Shown: positions 51,721 through 64,000, numbered from the stretch's first letter. The stretch: DNA of 64,000 nt from Prosapia bicincta (GCA_036971475.1 JBAIZL010000008.1:31881712-31945711); one strand, 5' to 3'. A program made the numbers and translations. Notes: generated from the sequence alone by a model not told the origin.

Positions 51721-54700
51721 GGTGTACTTAGGTAGTAATGTAGAGTAATAGAATCCCCTGGTAGGAAATAGCACTACGTGTGCACCGTCGCGTGGTGTAC
51801 TTAGGTAGGTATGTAGAGTAACAGAATCCCCTGGTAGGAAATAGCACTACGTGTGCACCGTCGCGTCGTGTACTTAGGTAGTAATGTAGAGTAATAGAAT
51901 CCCCTGGTAGGAAATAGCACTACGTGTGCACCGTCGCGTCGTGTACTTAGGTAGGTATGTAGAGTAATAGAATCCCCTAGTAGGAAATAGCACTACGTGT
52001 GCACCGTCGCGTCGTGTACTTAGGTAGTAATGTAGAGTAATAGAATCCCCTGGTAGGAAATAGCACTACGTGTGCACCGTCGCGTCGTGTACTTAGGTAG
52101 TAATGTAGAGTAATAGAATCCCCTGGTAGGAAATAGCACTACGTGTGCACCGTCGCGTCGTGTACTTAGGTAGGTATGTAGAGTAATAGAATCCCCTGGT
52201 AGGAAATAGCACTACGTGTGCAACGTCGCGTCGTGTACTTAGGTAGTAATGTAGAGTAATAGAATCCCCTGGTAGGAAATAGCACTGCGTGTGCACCGTC
52301 GCGTCGTGTACTTAGGTAGGTATGTAGAGTAATAGAATCCCCTGGTAGGAAATAGCACTACGTGTGTAACGTCGCGTCGTGTACTTAGGTAGTAATGTAG
52401 AGTAATAGAATCCCCTGGTAGGAAATAGCACTACGTGTGCACCGTCGCGTCGTGTACTTAGGTAGTAATGTAGAGTAATAGAATCCCCTGGTAGGAAATA
52501 GCACTACGTGTGCACCGTCGCTTCGTGTACTTAGGTAGTAATGTAGAGTAATAGAATCCCCTGGTAGGAAATAGCACTACGTGTGCACCGTCGCGTCGTG
52601 TACTTAGGTAGTAATGTAGAGTAATAGAATCCCCTGGTAGGAAATAGCACTACGTGTGTAACATCGCGTCGTGTACTTAGGTAGTAATGTAGAGTAATAG
52701 AATCCCCTGGTAGGAAGTAGCACTACGTGTGCACCGTCGCTTCGTGTACTTAGGTAGTAATGTAGAGTAATAGAATCCCCTGGTAGGAAATAGCACTACG
52801 TGTGCACCGTCGCGTCGTGTACTTAGGTGGTAATGTAGAGTAATAGAATCCCCTGGTTGGAAATAGCACTACGTGTCTACCGTCGCGTCGTGTACTTAGG
52901 TAGTAATGTAGAGTAATAGAATCCCCTGGTAGGAAATAGCACTTCGTGTGCACCGTCGCATCTCGTACTTAGGTAGGTATGTAGAGTAATAGAATCTCCT
53001 GGTAGGAAATAGCACTACGTGTGCACCGTCGTTTCGTGTACTTAGGTAGTAATGTAGAGTAATAGAATTGCCTGGTAGGAAATAGCACTACGTGTGCACC
53101 GTCGCGTCGTGTACTTAGGTAGTAATGTAGAGTATTAGAATCCCCTGGTAGGAAATAGCACTACGTGTGCACCGTCGCGTCGTGTACTTAGGTAGTAATG
53201 TAGAGTAATAGAATCCCCTGGTAGGAAATAGCACTACGTGTGCACCGTCGCGTGGTGTACTTAGGTAGGTATGTAGAGTAATAGAATCCCCTGGTAGGAA
53301 ATAGCACTACGTGTGCACCGTCGCGTCGTGTACTTAGGTAGTAATGTAGAGTAATAGAATCCCCTGGTAGGAAATAGCACTACGTGTGCACCATCGCGTC
53401 GTGTACTTAGGTAGGTATGTAGAGTATTAGAATCCCCTAGTAGGAAATAGCACTACGTGTGCACCGTCGCGTCGTGTACTTAGGTAGTAATGTAGAGTAA
53501 TAGAATCCCCTGGTAGGAAATAGCACTACGTGTGCACCGTCGCGTCGTGTACTTAGGTAGTAATGTAGAGTAATAGAATCCCCTGGTAGGAAATAGCACT
53601 ACGAGTGCACCGTCGCGTCGTGTACTTAGGTAGGTATGTAGAGTAATAGAATCCCCTGGTAGGAAATAGCACTACGTGTGCACCTTCGCGTCGTGTACTT
53701 AGGTAGTAATGTAGAGTAATAGAATCCCCTGGTAGGAAGTAGCACTACGTGTGCACCGTCGCTTCGTGTACTTAGGTAGTAATGTAGAGTAATAGAATCC
53801 CCTGGTAGGAAATAGCACTACGTGTGCACCGTCGCGTCGTGTACTTAGGTGGTAATGTAGAGTAATAGAATCCCCTGGTTGGAAATAGCACTACGTGTCT
53901 ACCGTCGCGTCGTGTACTTAGGTAGTAATGTAGAGTAATAGAATCCCCTGGTAGGAAATAGCACTTCGTGTGCACCGTCGCATCTCGTACTTAGGTAGGT
54001 ATGTAGAGTAATAGAATCTCCTGGTAGGAAATAGCACTACGTGTGCACCGTCGTTTCGTGTACTTAGGTAGTAATGTAGAGTAATAGAATTGCCTGGTAG
54101 GAAATAGCACTACGTGTGCACCGTCGCGTCGTGTACTTAGGTAGTAATGTAGAGTATTAGAATCCCCTGGTAGGAAATAGCACTACGTGTGCACCGTCGC
54201 GTCGTGTACTTAGGTAGTAATGTAGAGTAATAGAATCCCCTGGTAGGAAATAGCACTACGTGTGCACCGTCGCGTGGTGTACTTAGGTAGGTATGTAGAG
54301 TAATAGAATCCCCTGGTAGGAAATAGCACTACGTGTGCACCGTCGCGTCGTGTACTTAGGTAGTAATGTAGAGTAATAGAATCCCCTGGTAGGAAATAGC
54401 ACTACGTGTGCACCATCGCGTCGTGTACTTAGGTAGGTATGTAGAGTATTAGAATCCCCTAGTAGGAAATAGCACTACGTGTGCACCGTCGCGTCGTGTA
54501 CTTAGGTAGTAATGTAGAGTAATAGAATCCCCTGGTAGGAAATAGCACTACGTGTGCACCGTCGCGTCGTGTACGTAGGTAGTAATGTAGAGTAATAGAA
54601 TCCCCTGGTAGGAAATAGCACTACGAGTGCACCGTCGCGTCGTGTACTTAGGTAGGTATGTAGAGTAATAGAATCCCCTGGTAGGAAATAGCACTACGTG

Positions 54701-57700
54701 TGCACCGTCGCGTCGTGTACTTAGGTAGTAATGTAGAGTAATAGAATCCCCTGGTAGGAAATAGCACTACGTGTGCACCGTCTGTACCGTCGCGTCGTGT
54801 ACTTAGGTAGTAATATAGAGTAATAGAATCCCCTGGTAGGAAATAGCACTACGTGTGCACCGTCGCGTCGTGTACTTAGGTAGTAATGTAGAGTAATAGA
54901 ATCCCCTGGTAGGAAATAGCACTACGTGTGCACCGTCGCTTCGTGTACTTAGGTAGTAATGTAGAGTAATAGAATCCCCTGGTAGGAAATAGCACTACGT
55001 GTGCACCGTCGCGTCGTGTACTTAGGTAGTAATGTAGAGTAATAGAATCCCCTGGTAGGAAATAGCACTACGTGTGTAACGTCGCGTCGTGTACTTAGGT
55101 AGTAATGTAGAGTAATAGAATCCCCTGGTAGGAAATAGCACTACGTGTGCACCGTCGCTTCGTGTACTTAGGTAGTAATGTAGAGTAATAGAATCCCCTG
55201 GTAGGAAATAGCACTACGTGTGCACCGTCGCGTCGTGTACTTAGGTAGTAATGTAGAGTAATAGAATCCCCTGGTAGGAAATAGCACTACGTGTGTAACG
55301 TCGCGTCGTGTACTTAGGTAGTAATGTAGAGTAATAGAATCCCCTGGTAGGAAATAGCACTACGTGTGCACCGTCGCGTCGTGTACTTAGGTAGTAATGT
55401 AGAGTAATAGAATCCCCTGGTTGGAAATAGCACTATGTGTCTACCGTCGCGTCGTGTACTTAGGTAGTAATGTAGAGTAATAGAATCCCCTGGTAGGAAA
55501 TAGCACTTCGTGTGCACCGTCGCGTCTCGTACTTAGGTAGTAATGTAGAGTAATAGAATCCCCTGGTAGGAAATAGCACTACGTGTGCACCGTCGCGTCG
55601 TGTACTTAGGTAGTAATGTAGAGTAATAGAATCTCCTGGTAGAAATAGCACTACGTGTGCACCGTCGCGTCGTGTACTTAGGTAGTAATGTAGAGTAATA
55701 TAATCCCCTGGTAGGAAATAGCACTAGTCTGCACCGTCGCGTCGTGTACTTAGGTAGGTATGTAGATTAATAGAATCCCCTGGTAGGAAATAGCACTACG
55801 TGTGCACCGTCGCGTGGTGTACTTAGGTAGGTATGTAGAGTAATAGAATCTCCTGGTAGGAAATAGCACTACGTGTGCACCGTCGCGTCGTGTACTTAGG
55901 TAGTAATGTAGAGTAATAGAATTTCCTGGTAGGAAATAGCACTACGTGTGCACCGTCGCGTCTTGTACTTAGGTAGGTATATAGAGTAATAGAATCCCCT
56001 GGTAGGAAATAGCACTACGTGTGCACCGTCGCGTCGTGTACTTAGGTAGGTATGTAGAGTAATAGAATCCCCTAGTAGGAAATAGCACTACGTGTGCATT
56101 GTGGCGTCGTGTACTTAGGTAGGTATGTAGAGTAATAGAATCCCCTGGTAGGAAATAGCACTACGTATGCACCGTCGCGTCGTGTACTTAGGTAGGTATG
56201 TAGAGTAATAGAATCCCCTAGTAGGAAATAGCACTACGTGTGCATTGTCGCGTCGTGTACTTAGGTAGTAATGTAGAGTAATAGAATCCCCTGGTAGGAA
56301 ATAGCACTACGTGTGCACCGTCGCGTCGTGTACTTAGGTAGGTATGTAGAGTAATAGAATCCCCTGGTAGGAAATAGCACTACGTGTGCACCGTCACGTC
56401 GTGTACTTAGGTAGGTATGTAGAGTAATAGAATCCCCTGGTAGGAAATAGCACTACGTGTGCACCGTCACGTCGTGTACTTAGGTAGGTATGTAGAGTAA
56501 TAGAATCCCCTGGTAGGAAATAGCACTACGTGTGCACCGTCGCGTCGTGTACTTAGGTAGGTATGTACAGTAATAGAATCCCCTGGTAGGAAATAGCACT
56601 AGTGTGCACCGTCGCGTCGTGTACTTAGGTAGGTATGTAGAGTAATAGAATCCCCTGGTAGGAAATAGCACTAGTGTGCACCGTCGCGTCGTGTACTTAG
56701 GTAGTAATGTAGAGTAATAGAATCCCCTGGTAGGAAATAGCACTACGTGTGCACCGTCGCGTCGTGTACTTAGGTAGTAATGTAGAGTAATAGAATCCCC
56801 TGGTAGGAAATAGCACTACGTGTGCACCGTCACGTCTTGTACTTACGTAGTAATGTAGACTAATAGAATCCCCTGGTAGGAAATAGCACTACGTGTGCAA
56901 CGTCGCGTCGTGTACTTAGGTAGTAATGTAGAGTAATAGAATCCCCTGGTAGGAAATAGCACTAGTCTGCACCGTCACGTCGTGTACTTAGGTAGGTATG
57001 TAGATTAATAGGATCCCCTGGTAGGAAATAGCACTACGTGTGCACCGTCGCGTCGTGTACTTAGGTAGGTATGTAGAGTAATAGAATCCCCTGGTAGGAA
57101 ATAGCACTACGTGTGCACCGTCGCTTCGTGTACTTAGGTAGTAATGTAGTTGTAATAGAATCTCCTGGTAGAAATAGCACTACGTGTGCACCGTCGCGTC
57201 GTGTACTTAGGTAGTAATGTAGAGTAATATAATCCCCTGGTAGGAAATAGCACTAGTCTGCACCGTCACGTCGTGTACTTAGGTAGGTATGTAGATTAAT
57301 AGAATCCCCTGGTAGGAAATAGCACTACGTGTGCACCGTCGCGTCGTGTACTTAGGTAGGTATGTAGAGTAATAGAATCCCCTGGTAGGAAATAGCACTA
57401 CGTGTGCACCGTCGCGTGGTGTACTTAGGTAGGTATGTAGAGTAATAGAATCTCCTGGTAGGAAATAGCACTACGTGTGCATTGTCGCGTCGTGTACTTA
57501 GGTAGTAATGTAGAGTAATAGAATCCCCTGGTAGGAAATAGCACTACGTGTGCACCGTCGCGTCGTGTACTTAGGTAGGTATGTAGAGTAATAGAATCCC
57601 CTGGTAGGAAATAGCACTACGTGTGCACCGTCACGTCGTGTACTTAGGTAGGTATGTAGAGTAATAGAATCCCCTGGTAGGAAATAGCATTACGTGTGCA

Positions 57701-58580
57701 CCGTCACGTCGTGTACTTAGGTAGGTATGTAGAGTAATAGAATCCCCTGGTAGTCAATAGCACTAGTGTGCACCGTCGCGTCGTGTACTTAGGTAGGTAT
57801 GTAGAGTAATAGAATCCCCTGGTAGGAAATAGCACTAGTGTGCACCGTCGCGTCGTGTACTTAGGTAGTAATGTAGATTAATAGAATCCCCTGGTAGGAA
57901 ATAGCACTAGTCTGCACCGTCGCGTCGTGTACTTAGGTAGGTATGTAGAGTAATAGAATCCCCTGGTAGGAAATAGCACTACGTGTGCACCGTCGCGTCT
58001 TGTACTTAGGTAGGTATGTAGAGTAATAGAATCTCCTGGTAGGAAATAGCACTACGTGTGCACCGTCGCGTCGTGTACTTAGGTAGGTATGTAGATTAAT
58101 AGAATCCCCTGGTAGGAAATAGCATTAGTCTGCACCGTCGCGTCGTGTACTTAGGTAGGTATGTAGAGTAATAGAATCCCCTGGTAGGAAATAGCACTAC
58201 GTGTGCACCGTCGCGTGGTGTACTTAGGTAGGTATGTAGAGTAATAGAATCTCCTGGTAGAAATAGCACTACGTGTGCACCGTCTCGTCGTGTACTTAGG
58301 TAGGTATGTAGAGTAATAGAATCCCCTGGTAGGAAATAGCACTACGTGTGCACCGTCGCGTGGTGTACTTAGGTAGGTATGTAGAGTAATAGAATCTCCT
58401 GGTAGGAAATAGCACTACGTGTGCACCGTCGCGTCGTGTACTTAGGTAGTAATGTAGAGTAATAGAATTTCCTGGTAGGAAATAGCACTACGTGTGCACC
58501 GTCGCGTCTTGTACTTAGGTAGGTATATAGAGTAATAGAATCCCCTGGTAGGAAATAGCACTACGTGTGCACCGTCGCGT
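51721..58580 (+). repeat. Array B HOR copy 2, 6,860 bp
   Basis: This copy directly abuts copy 1 and ends where copy 1 ends plus 6,860 bp. It lacks 365 bp (five monomers), with the break at about 57,480. Differences from copy 1 are few. I noticed CACCTTCGCG near 53,682, GTACGTAGG near 54,573 and TAGGATCC near 57,009, along with single changes near 45,368/52,593, 46,538/53,763 and 47,563/54,788. Confidence 0.88.
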
Positions 58581-59400
58581 CGTGTACTTAGGTAGGTATG
58601 TAGAGTAATAGAATCCCCTAGTAGGAAATAGCACTACGTGTGCATTGTTGCGTCGTGTACTTAGGTAGGTATGTAGAGTAATAGAATCCCCTGGTAGGAA
58701 ATAGCACTACGTGTGCACTGTAGCGTCGTGTACTTAGGTAGGTATGTAGAGTAATAGAATCCCCTAGTAGGAAATAGCACTACGTGTGCATTGTCGCGTC
58801 GTGTACTTAGGTAGTAATGTAGAGTAATAGAATCCCCTGGTAGGAAATAGCACTACGTGTGCACCGTCGCGTCGTGTACTTAGGTAGGTATGTAGAGTAA
58901 TAAAATCCCCTGGTAGGAAATAGCACTACGTGTGCACCGTCGCGTCTTGTACTTAGGTAGGTATATAGAGTAATAGAATCCCCTGGTAGGAAATAGCACT
59001 ACGTGTGCACCGTCGCGTCGTGTACTTACGTAGTAATGTAGACTAATAGAATCCCCTGGTAGGAAATAGCACTACGTGTGCACCGTTGCGTCGTGTACTT
59101 AGGTAGGTATGTAGAGTAATAGAATTGCCTGGTAGGAAATAGCACTACGTGTGCACCGTCGCGTCGTGTACTTAGGTAGTAATGTAGAGTAATAGAATCC
59201 CCTGGTAGGAAATAGCACTACGTGTGCACCGTCGCGTCGTGTACTTAGGTAGTAATGTAGAGTAATAGAATCCCCTGGTAGGAAATAGCACTACGTGTGC
59301 ACCGTCGCGTCGTGTACTTAGGTAGTAATGTAGAGTAATAGAATCCCCTGGTAGGAAATAGCACTACGTGTGCACCGTCGCGTCGTGTACTTAGGTAGTA
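58581..59400 (+). repeat. Array B linker between HOR copies 2 and 3
   Basis: These monomers do not continue the 7.2-kb unit. They resemble about 42,900-43,500, sharing GCATTGTTGCG near 42,950 and 58,642 and the CTTACGTAG variant near 43,332 and 59,025. Confidence 0.65.
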
Positions 59401-62400
59401 ATGTAGAGTAATAGAATCCCCTGGTAGGAAATAGCACTACGTGTGCACCGTCGCGTGGTGTACTTAGGTAGGTATGTAGAGTAATAGAATCCCCTGGTAG
59501 GAAATAGCACTACGTGTGCACCGTCGCGTCGTGTACTTAGGTAGTAATGTAGAGTAATAGAATCGCCTGGTAGGAAATAGCACTACGTGTGCACCGTCGC
59601 GTCGTGTACTTAGGTAGGTATGTAGAGTAATAGAATCCCCTAGTAGGAAATAGCACTACGTGTGCACCGTCGCGTCGTGTACTTAGGTAGTAATGTAGAG
59701 TAATAGAATCCCCTGGTAGGAAATAGCACTACGTGTGCACCGTCGCGTCGTGTACTTAGGTAGTAATGTAGAGTAATAGAATCCCCTGGTAGGAAATAGC
59801 ACTACGTGTGCACCGTCGCGTCGTGTACTTAGGTAGGTATGTAGAGTAATAGAATCCCCTGGTAGGAAATAGCACTACGTGTGCACCGTCGCGTCGTGTA
59901 CTTAGGTAGTAATGTAGAGTAATAGAATCCCCTGGTAGGAAATAGCACTGCGTGTGCACCGTCGCGTCGTGTACTTAGGTAGGTATGTAGAGTAATAGAA
60001 TCCCCTGGTAGGAAATAGCACTACGTGTGTAACGTCGCGTCGTGTACTTAGGTAGTAATGTAGAGTAATAGAATCCCCTGGTAGGAAATAGCACTACGTG
60101 TGCACCGTCGCGTCGTGTACTTAGGTAGTAATGTAGAGTAATAGAATCCCCTGGTAGGAAATAGCACTACGTGTGCACCGTCGCTTCGTGTACTTAGGTA
60201 GTAATGTAGAGTAATAGAACCCCCTGGTAGGAAATAGCACTACGTGTGCACCGTCGCGTCGTGTACTTAGGTAGTAATGTAGAGTAATAGAATCCCCTGG
60301 TAGGAAATAGCACTACGTGTGTAACGTCGCGTCGTGTACTTAGGTAGTAATGTAGAGTAATAGAATCCCCTGGTAGGAAGTAGCACTACGTGTGCACCGT
60401 CGCTTCGTGTACTTAGGTAGTAATGTAGAGTAATAGAATCCCCTGGTAGGAAATAGCACTACGTGTCTACCGTCGCGTCGTGTACTTAGGTAGTAATGTA
60501 GAGTAATAGAATCCCCTGGTAGGAAATAGCACTTCGTGTGCACCGTCGCATCTCGTACTTAGGTAGGTATGTAGAGTAATAGAATCTCCTGGTAGGAAAT
60601 AGCACTACGTGTGCACCGTCGTTTCGTGTACTTAGGTAGTAATGTAGAGTAATAGAATTGCCTGGTAGGAAATAGCACTACGTGTGCACCGTCGCGGCGT
60701 GTACTTAGGTAGTAATGTAGAGTATTAGAATCCCCTGGTAGGAAATAGCACTACGTGTGCACCGTCGCGTCGTGTACTTAGGTAGTAATGTAGAGTAATA
60801 GAATCCCCTGGTAGGAAATAGCACTACGTGTGCACCGTCGCGTGGTGTACTTAGGTAGGTATGTAGAGTAATAGAATCCCCTGGTAGGAAATAGCACTAC
60901 GTGTGCACCGTCGCGTCGTGTACTTAGGTAGTAATGTAGAGTAATAGAATCCCCTGGTAGGAAATAGCACTACGTGTGCACCATCGCGTCGTGTACTTAG
61001 GTAGGTATGTAGAGTAATAGAATCCCCTAGTAGGAAATAGCACTACGTGTGCACCGTCGCGTCGTGTACTTAGGTAGTAATGTAGAGTAATAGAATCCCC
61101 TGGTAGGAAATAGCACTACGTGTGCACCGTCGCGTCGTGTACTTAGGTAGTAATGTAGAGTAATAGAATCCCCTGGTAGGAAATAGCACTACGAGTGCAC
61201 CGTCGCGTCGTGTACTTAGGTAGGTATGTAGAGTAATAGAATCCCCTGGTAGGAAATAGCACTACGTGTGCACCGTCGCGTCGTGTACTTAGGTAGTAAT
61301 GTAGAGTAATAGAATCCCCTGGTAGGAAATAGCACTTCGTGTGCACCGTCGCGTCTCGTACTTAGGTAGGTATGTAGAGTAATAGAATCTCCTGGTAGGA
61401 AATAGCACTACGTGTGCACCGTCGCTTCGTGTACTTAGGTAGTAATGTAGAGTAATAGAATCCCCTGGTAGGAAATAGCACTACGTGTGCACCGTCGCTT
61501 CGTGTACTTAGGTAGTAATGTAGAGTAATAGAATCCCCTGGTAGGAAATAGCACTACGTGTGCACCGTCGCGTCGTGTACTTAGGTAGTAATGTAGAGTA
61601 ATAGAATCCCCTGGTAGGAAATAGCACTACGTGTGTAACGTCGCGTCGTGTACTTAGGTAGTAATGTAGAGTAATAGAATCCCCTGGTAGGAAATAGCAC
61701 TACGTGTGCACCGTCGCTTCGTGTACTTAGGTAGTAATGTAGAGTAATAGAATCCCCTGGTAGGAAATAGCACTACGTGTGCACCGTCGCGTCGTGTACT
61801 TAGATAGTAATGTAGAGTAATAGAATCCCCTGGTAGGAAATAGCACTACGTGTGTAACGTCGCGTCGTGTACTTAGGTAGTAATGTAGAGTAATAGAATC
61901 CCTTGGTAGGAAATAGCACTACTTGTGCACCGTCGCGTCGTGTACTTAGGTAGTAATGTAGAGTAATAGAATCCCCTGGTTGGAAATAGCACTACGTGTC
62001 TACCGTCGCGTCGTGTACTTAGGTAGTAATGTAGAGTAATAGAATCCCCTGGTAGGAAATAGCACTTCGTGTGCACCGTCGCGTCTCGTACTTAGGTAGG
62101 TATGTAGAGTAATAGAATCTCCTGGTAGGAAATAGCACTACGTGTGCACCGTCGCTTCGTGTACTTAGGTAGTAATGTAGAGTAATAGAATCCCCTGGTA
62201 GGAAATAGCACTACGTGTGCACCGTCGCGTCGTGTACTTAGGTAGTAATGTAGAGTAATAGAATCTCCGGGTAGAAATAGCACTACGTGTGCACCGTCGC
62301 GTCGTGTACTTAGGTAGTAATGTAGAGTAATATAATCCCCTGGTAGGAAATAGCACTAGTCTGCACCGTCGCGTCGTGTACTTAGGTAGGTATGTAGATT

Positions 62401-64000
62401 AATAGAATCCCCTGGTAGGAAATAGCACTACGTGTGCACCGTCGCGTCGTGTACTTAGGTAGGTATGTAGAGTAATAGAATCCCCTGGTAGGAAATAGCA
62501 CTACGTGTGCACCGTCGCGTGGTGTACTTAGGTAGGTATGTAGAGTAATAGAATCTCCTGGTAGGAAATAGCACTACGTGTACACCGTCGCGTCGTGTAC
62601 TTAGGTAGTAATGTAGAGTAATAGAATTTCCTGGTAGGAAATAGCACTACGTGTGCACCGTCGCGTCTTGTACTTAGGTAGGTATATAGAGTAATAGAAT
62701 CCCCTGGTAGGAAATAGCACTACGTGTGCACCGTCGCGTCGTGTACTTAGGTAGGTATGTAGAGTAATAGAATCCCCTAGTAGGAAATAGCACTACGTGT
62801 GCATTGTGGCGTCGTGTACTTAGGTATTTATGTAGAGTAATAGAATCCTCTGGTAGGAAATAGCACTACGTGTGCACCGTCGCGTCGTGTACTTAGGTAG
62901 GTATGTAGAGTAATAGAATCCCCTAGTAGGAAATAGCACTACGTGTGCATTGTCGCGTCGTGTACTTAGGTAGTAATGTAGAGTAATAGAATCCCCTGGT
63001 AGGAAATGGCACTACGTGTGCACCGTCGCGTCGTGTACTTAGGTAGGTATGTAGAGTAATAGAATCCCCTGGTAGGAAATAGCACTACGTGTGCACCGTC
63101 ACGTCGTGTACTTAGGTAGGTATGTAGAGTAATAGAATCCCCTAGTAGGAAATAGCACTACGTGTGCACCGTCACGTCGTGTACTTAGGTAGGTATGTAG
63201 AGTAATAGAATCCCCTGGTAGGAAATAGCACTACGTGTGCACCGTCGCGTCGTGTACTTAGGTAGGTATGTACAGTAATAGAATTCCCTGGTAGGAAATA
63301 GCACTAGTGTGCACCGTCGCGTCGTGTACTTAGGTAGGTATGTAGAGTAATAGAATCCCCTGGTAGGAAATAGCACTAGTGTGCACCGTCGCGTCGTGTA
63401 CTTAGGTAGTAATGTAGAGTAATAGAATCCCCTGGTAGGAAATAGCACTACGTGTGCACCGTCGCGTCGTGTACTTAGGTAGTAATGTAGAGTAATAGAA
63501 TCCCCTGGTAGGAAATAGCACTACGTGTGCACCGTCACGTCTTGTACTTACGTAGTAATGTAGACTAATAGAATCCCCTGGTAGGAAATAGCACTACGTG
63601 TGCACCGTCGCGTCGTGTACTTAGGTAGTAATGTAGAGTAATAGAATCCCCTGGTAGGAAATAGCACTACGTGTGCACCGTCGCGTCTTGTACTTAGGTA
63701 GGTATGTAGAGTAATAGAATTGCCTGGTAGGAAATAGCACTACGTGTGCACCGTCGCGTCGTGTACTTAGGTAGTAATGTAGAGTAATAGAATCCCCTGG
63801 TAGGAAATAGCACTACGTGTGCACCGTCGCGTCGTGTACTTAGGTAGTAATGTAGAGTAATAGAATCCCTGGTAGGAAATAGCACTACGTGTGCACCGTC
63901 GCGTGGTGTACTTAGGTAGGTATGTAGAGTAATAGAATCCCCTGGTAGGAAACAGCACTACGTGTGCACCGTCGCGTCGTGTACTTAGGTAGTAATGTAG
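59400..64000 (+). repeat. Array B HOR copy 3, incomplete at window end
   Basis: From GCGTGGTG at 59,454 the order of variants follows copy 2 at an offset of 7,663 bp, falling to 6,632 bp near 62,165 and then 6,705 bp near 63,185. The shift of roughly 1 kb fits the presence of a single 14-monomer block (one GTCGTTTCG marker near 60,618) where copies 1 and 2 have two. A one-base deletion GAATCCCTGG is near 63,864. Confidence 0.8.

Larger units (their letters stand above)
36405..64000 (+). repeat. Satellite array B, 73-bp tandem repeat, about 378 monomers
   Basis: The motif GAATCCCCTGG starts at 36,431 and 36,504, giving a 73-bp period that continues to the window end in one orientation. A consensus-like monomer is 37,149-37,221, about 47% GC with five CpG clustered in CTACGTGTGCACCGTCGCG and the following TCG. 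Two main subfamilies differ at TTAGGTAGTAATG versus TTAGGTAGGTATG. Rarer variants include CACTAGTCTGCACC and GGTAGAAATAG (72 bp each), CCCCTAGTAGG, GCGTGGTG, GTGTAACGTCG and GCATTGTCG. Since 73 is not a multiple of three, reverse-strand frames close after 63-106 codons. The right end lies outside the window. I do not recognise the family and see no real relationship to array A. Confidence 0.98.

Noticed and set aside
36405..64000. Reverse-strand ORFs of 63-106 codons in array B
   Set aside because: The 73-bp monomer cycles through three frames, so these are read-through of two to four monomers with stops at fixed positions. They have no independent evidence of coding.
36405..64000. TTAGG in the array B monomer, the arthropod telomere pentamer
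   Set aside because: It occurs once per 73 bp (ACTTAGGTAG) and not as a tandem pentamer run, so it is not telomeric.
1..64000. CENP-B box (TTCG, four bases, A, two bases, CGGG)
   Set aside because: I looked for it in the array B variant CTTCGTGTACTTAGG and in the A monomer; the required A and CGGG positions are absent.
1..64000. CRISPR array
   Set aside because: Repeats are directly adjacent with no variable spacers, and there is no cas gene. The context is eukaryotic.
1..64000. Common origin of satellites A and B
   Set aside because: Shared strings such as GCACT and TGTG are short. Period, composition and overall order differ and no alignable stretch appeared.

Overview
The window is almost entirely satellite DNA and I see no gene in it. 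Two unrelated head-to-tail tandem arrays are separated by about 1.34 kb of AT-rich, apparently single-copy DNA. Array A (1 to about 35,060) is an 81-bp satellite with about 433 monomers, about 56% GC. Array B (about 36,405 to 64,000) is a 73-bp satellite with about 378 monomers, about 47% GC. Both arrays run off the window, every monomer within an array has the same orientation, and I found no transposon, rRNA, tRNA or CRISPR array.

This looks like eukaryotic heterochromatin, for example a (peri)centromeric or other satellite block, from a long-read assembly. The AT-rich spacer flanking CpG-dense satellites would fit an AT-rich animal genome such as an arthropod. That is a weak inference, and I do not recognise either satellite family.

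Array A has several domains. A1 (1 to about 16,055) repeats a higher-order unit (HOR) of 33-41 monomers about five times, with a further period of 5,994 bp on top. A2 (about 16,056-22,286) is two nearly identical 3,085-bp copies rich in an 82-bp monomer variant. A3 (about 22,287-24,300) is an irregular patchwork of variants. A4 (about 24,300-26,375) has 6-7-monomer HORs. A5 (about 26,375-31,825) is two 2,754-bp copies. A6 (about 31,826-35,060) has short 2-3-monomer alternation and degenerates at its right edge. In array B, a HOR of about 7.2 kb occurs as two adjacent copies (about 44,495-51,720 and 51,721-58,580) plus a third open-ended copy (about 59,400-64,000). Smaller 1,022-bp and 731-bp duplications sit in or beside it.

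The long open reading frames of array A (up to 888 codons) are by-products. The 81-bp period is exactly 27 codons, so any frame without a stop in one monomer stays open. Three of six frames do so, the frames overlap each other, and stop-containing or frame-shifting monomers are copied along with the HORs. I therefore annotate no CDS. The content of interest is the nested amplification history, the sharp junctions, the high CpG density and a few short dyad symmetries.
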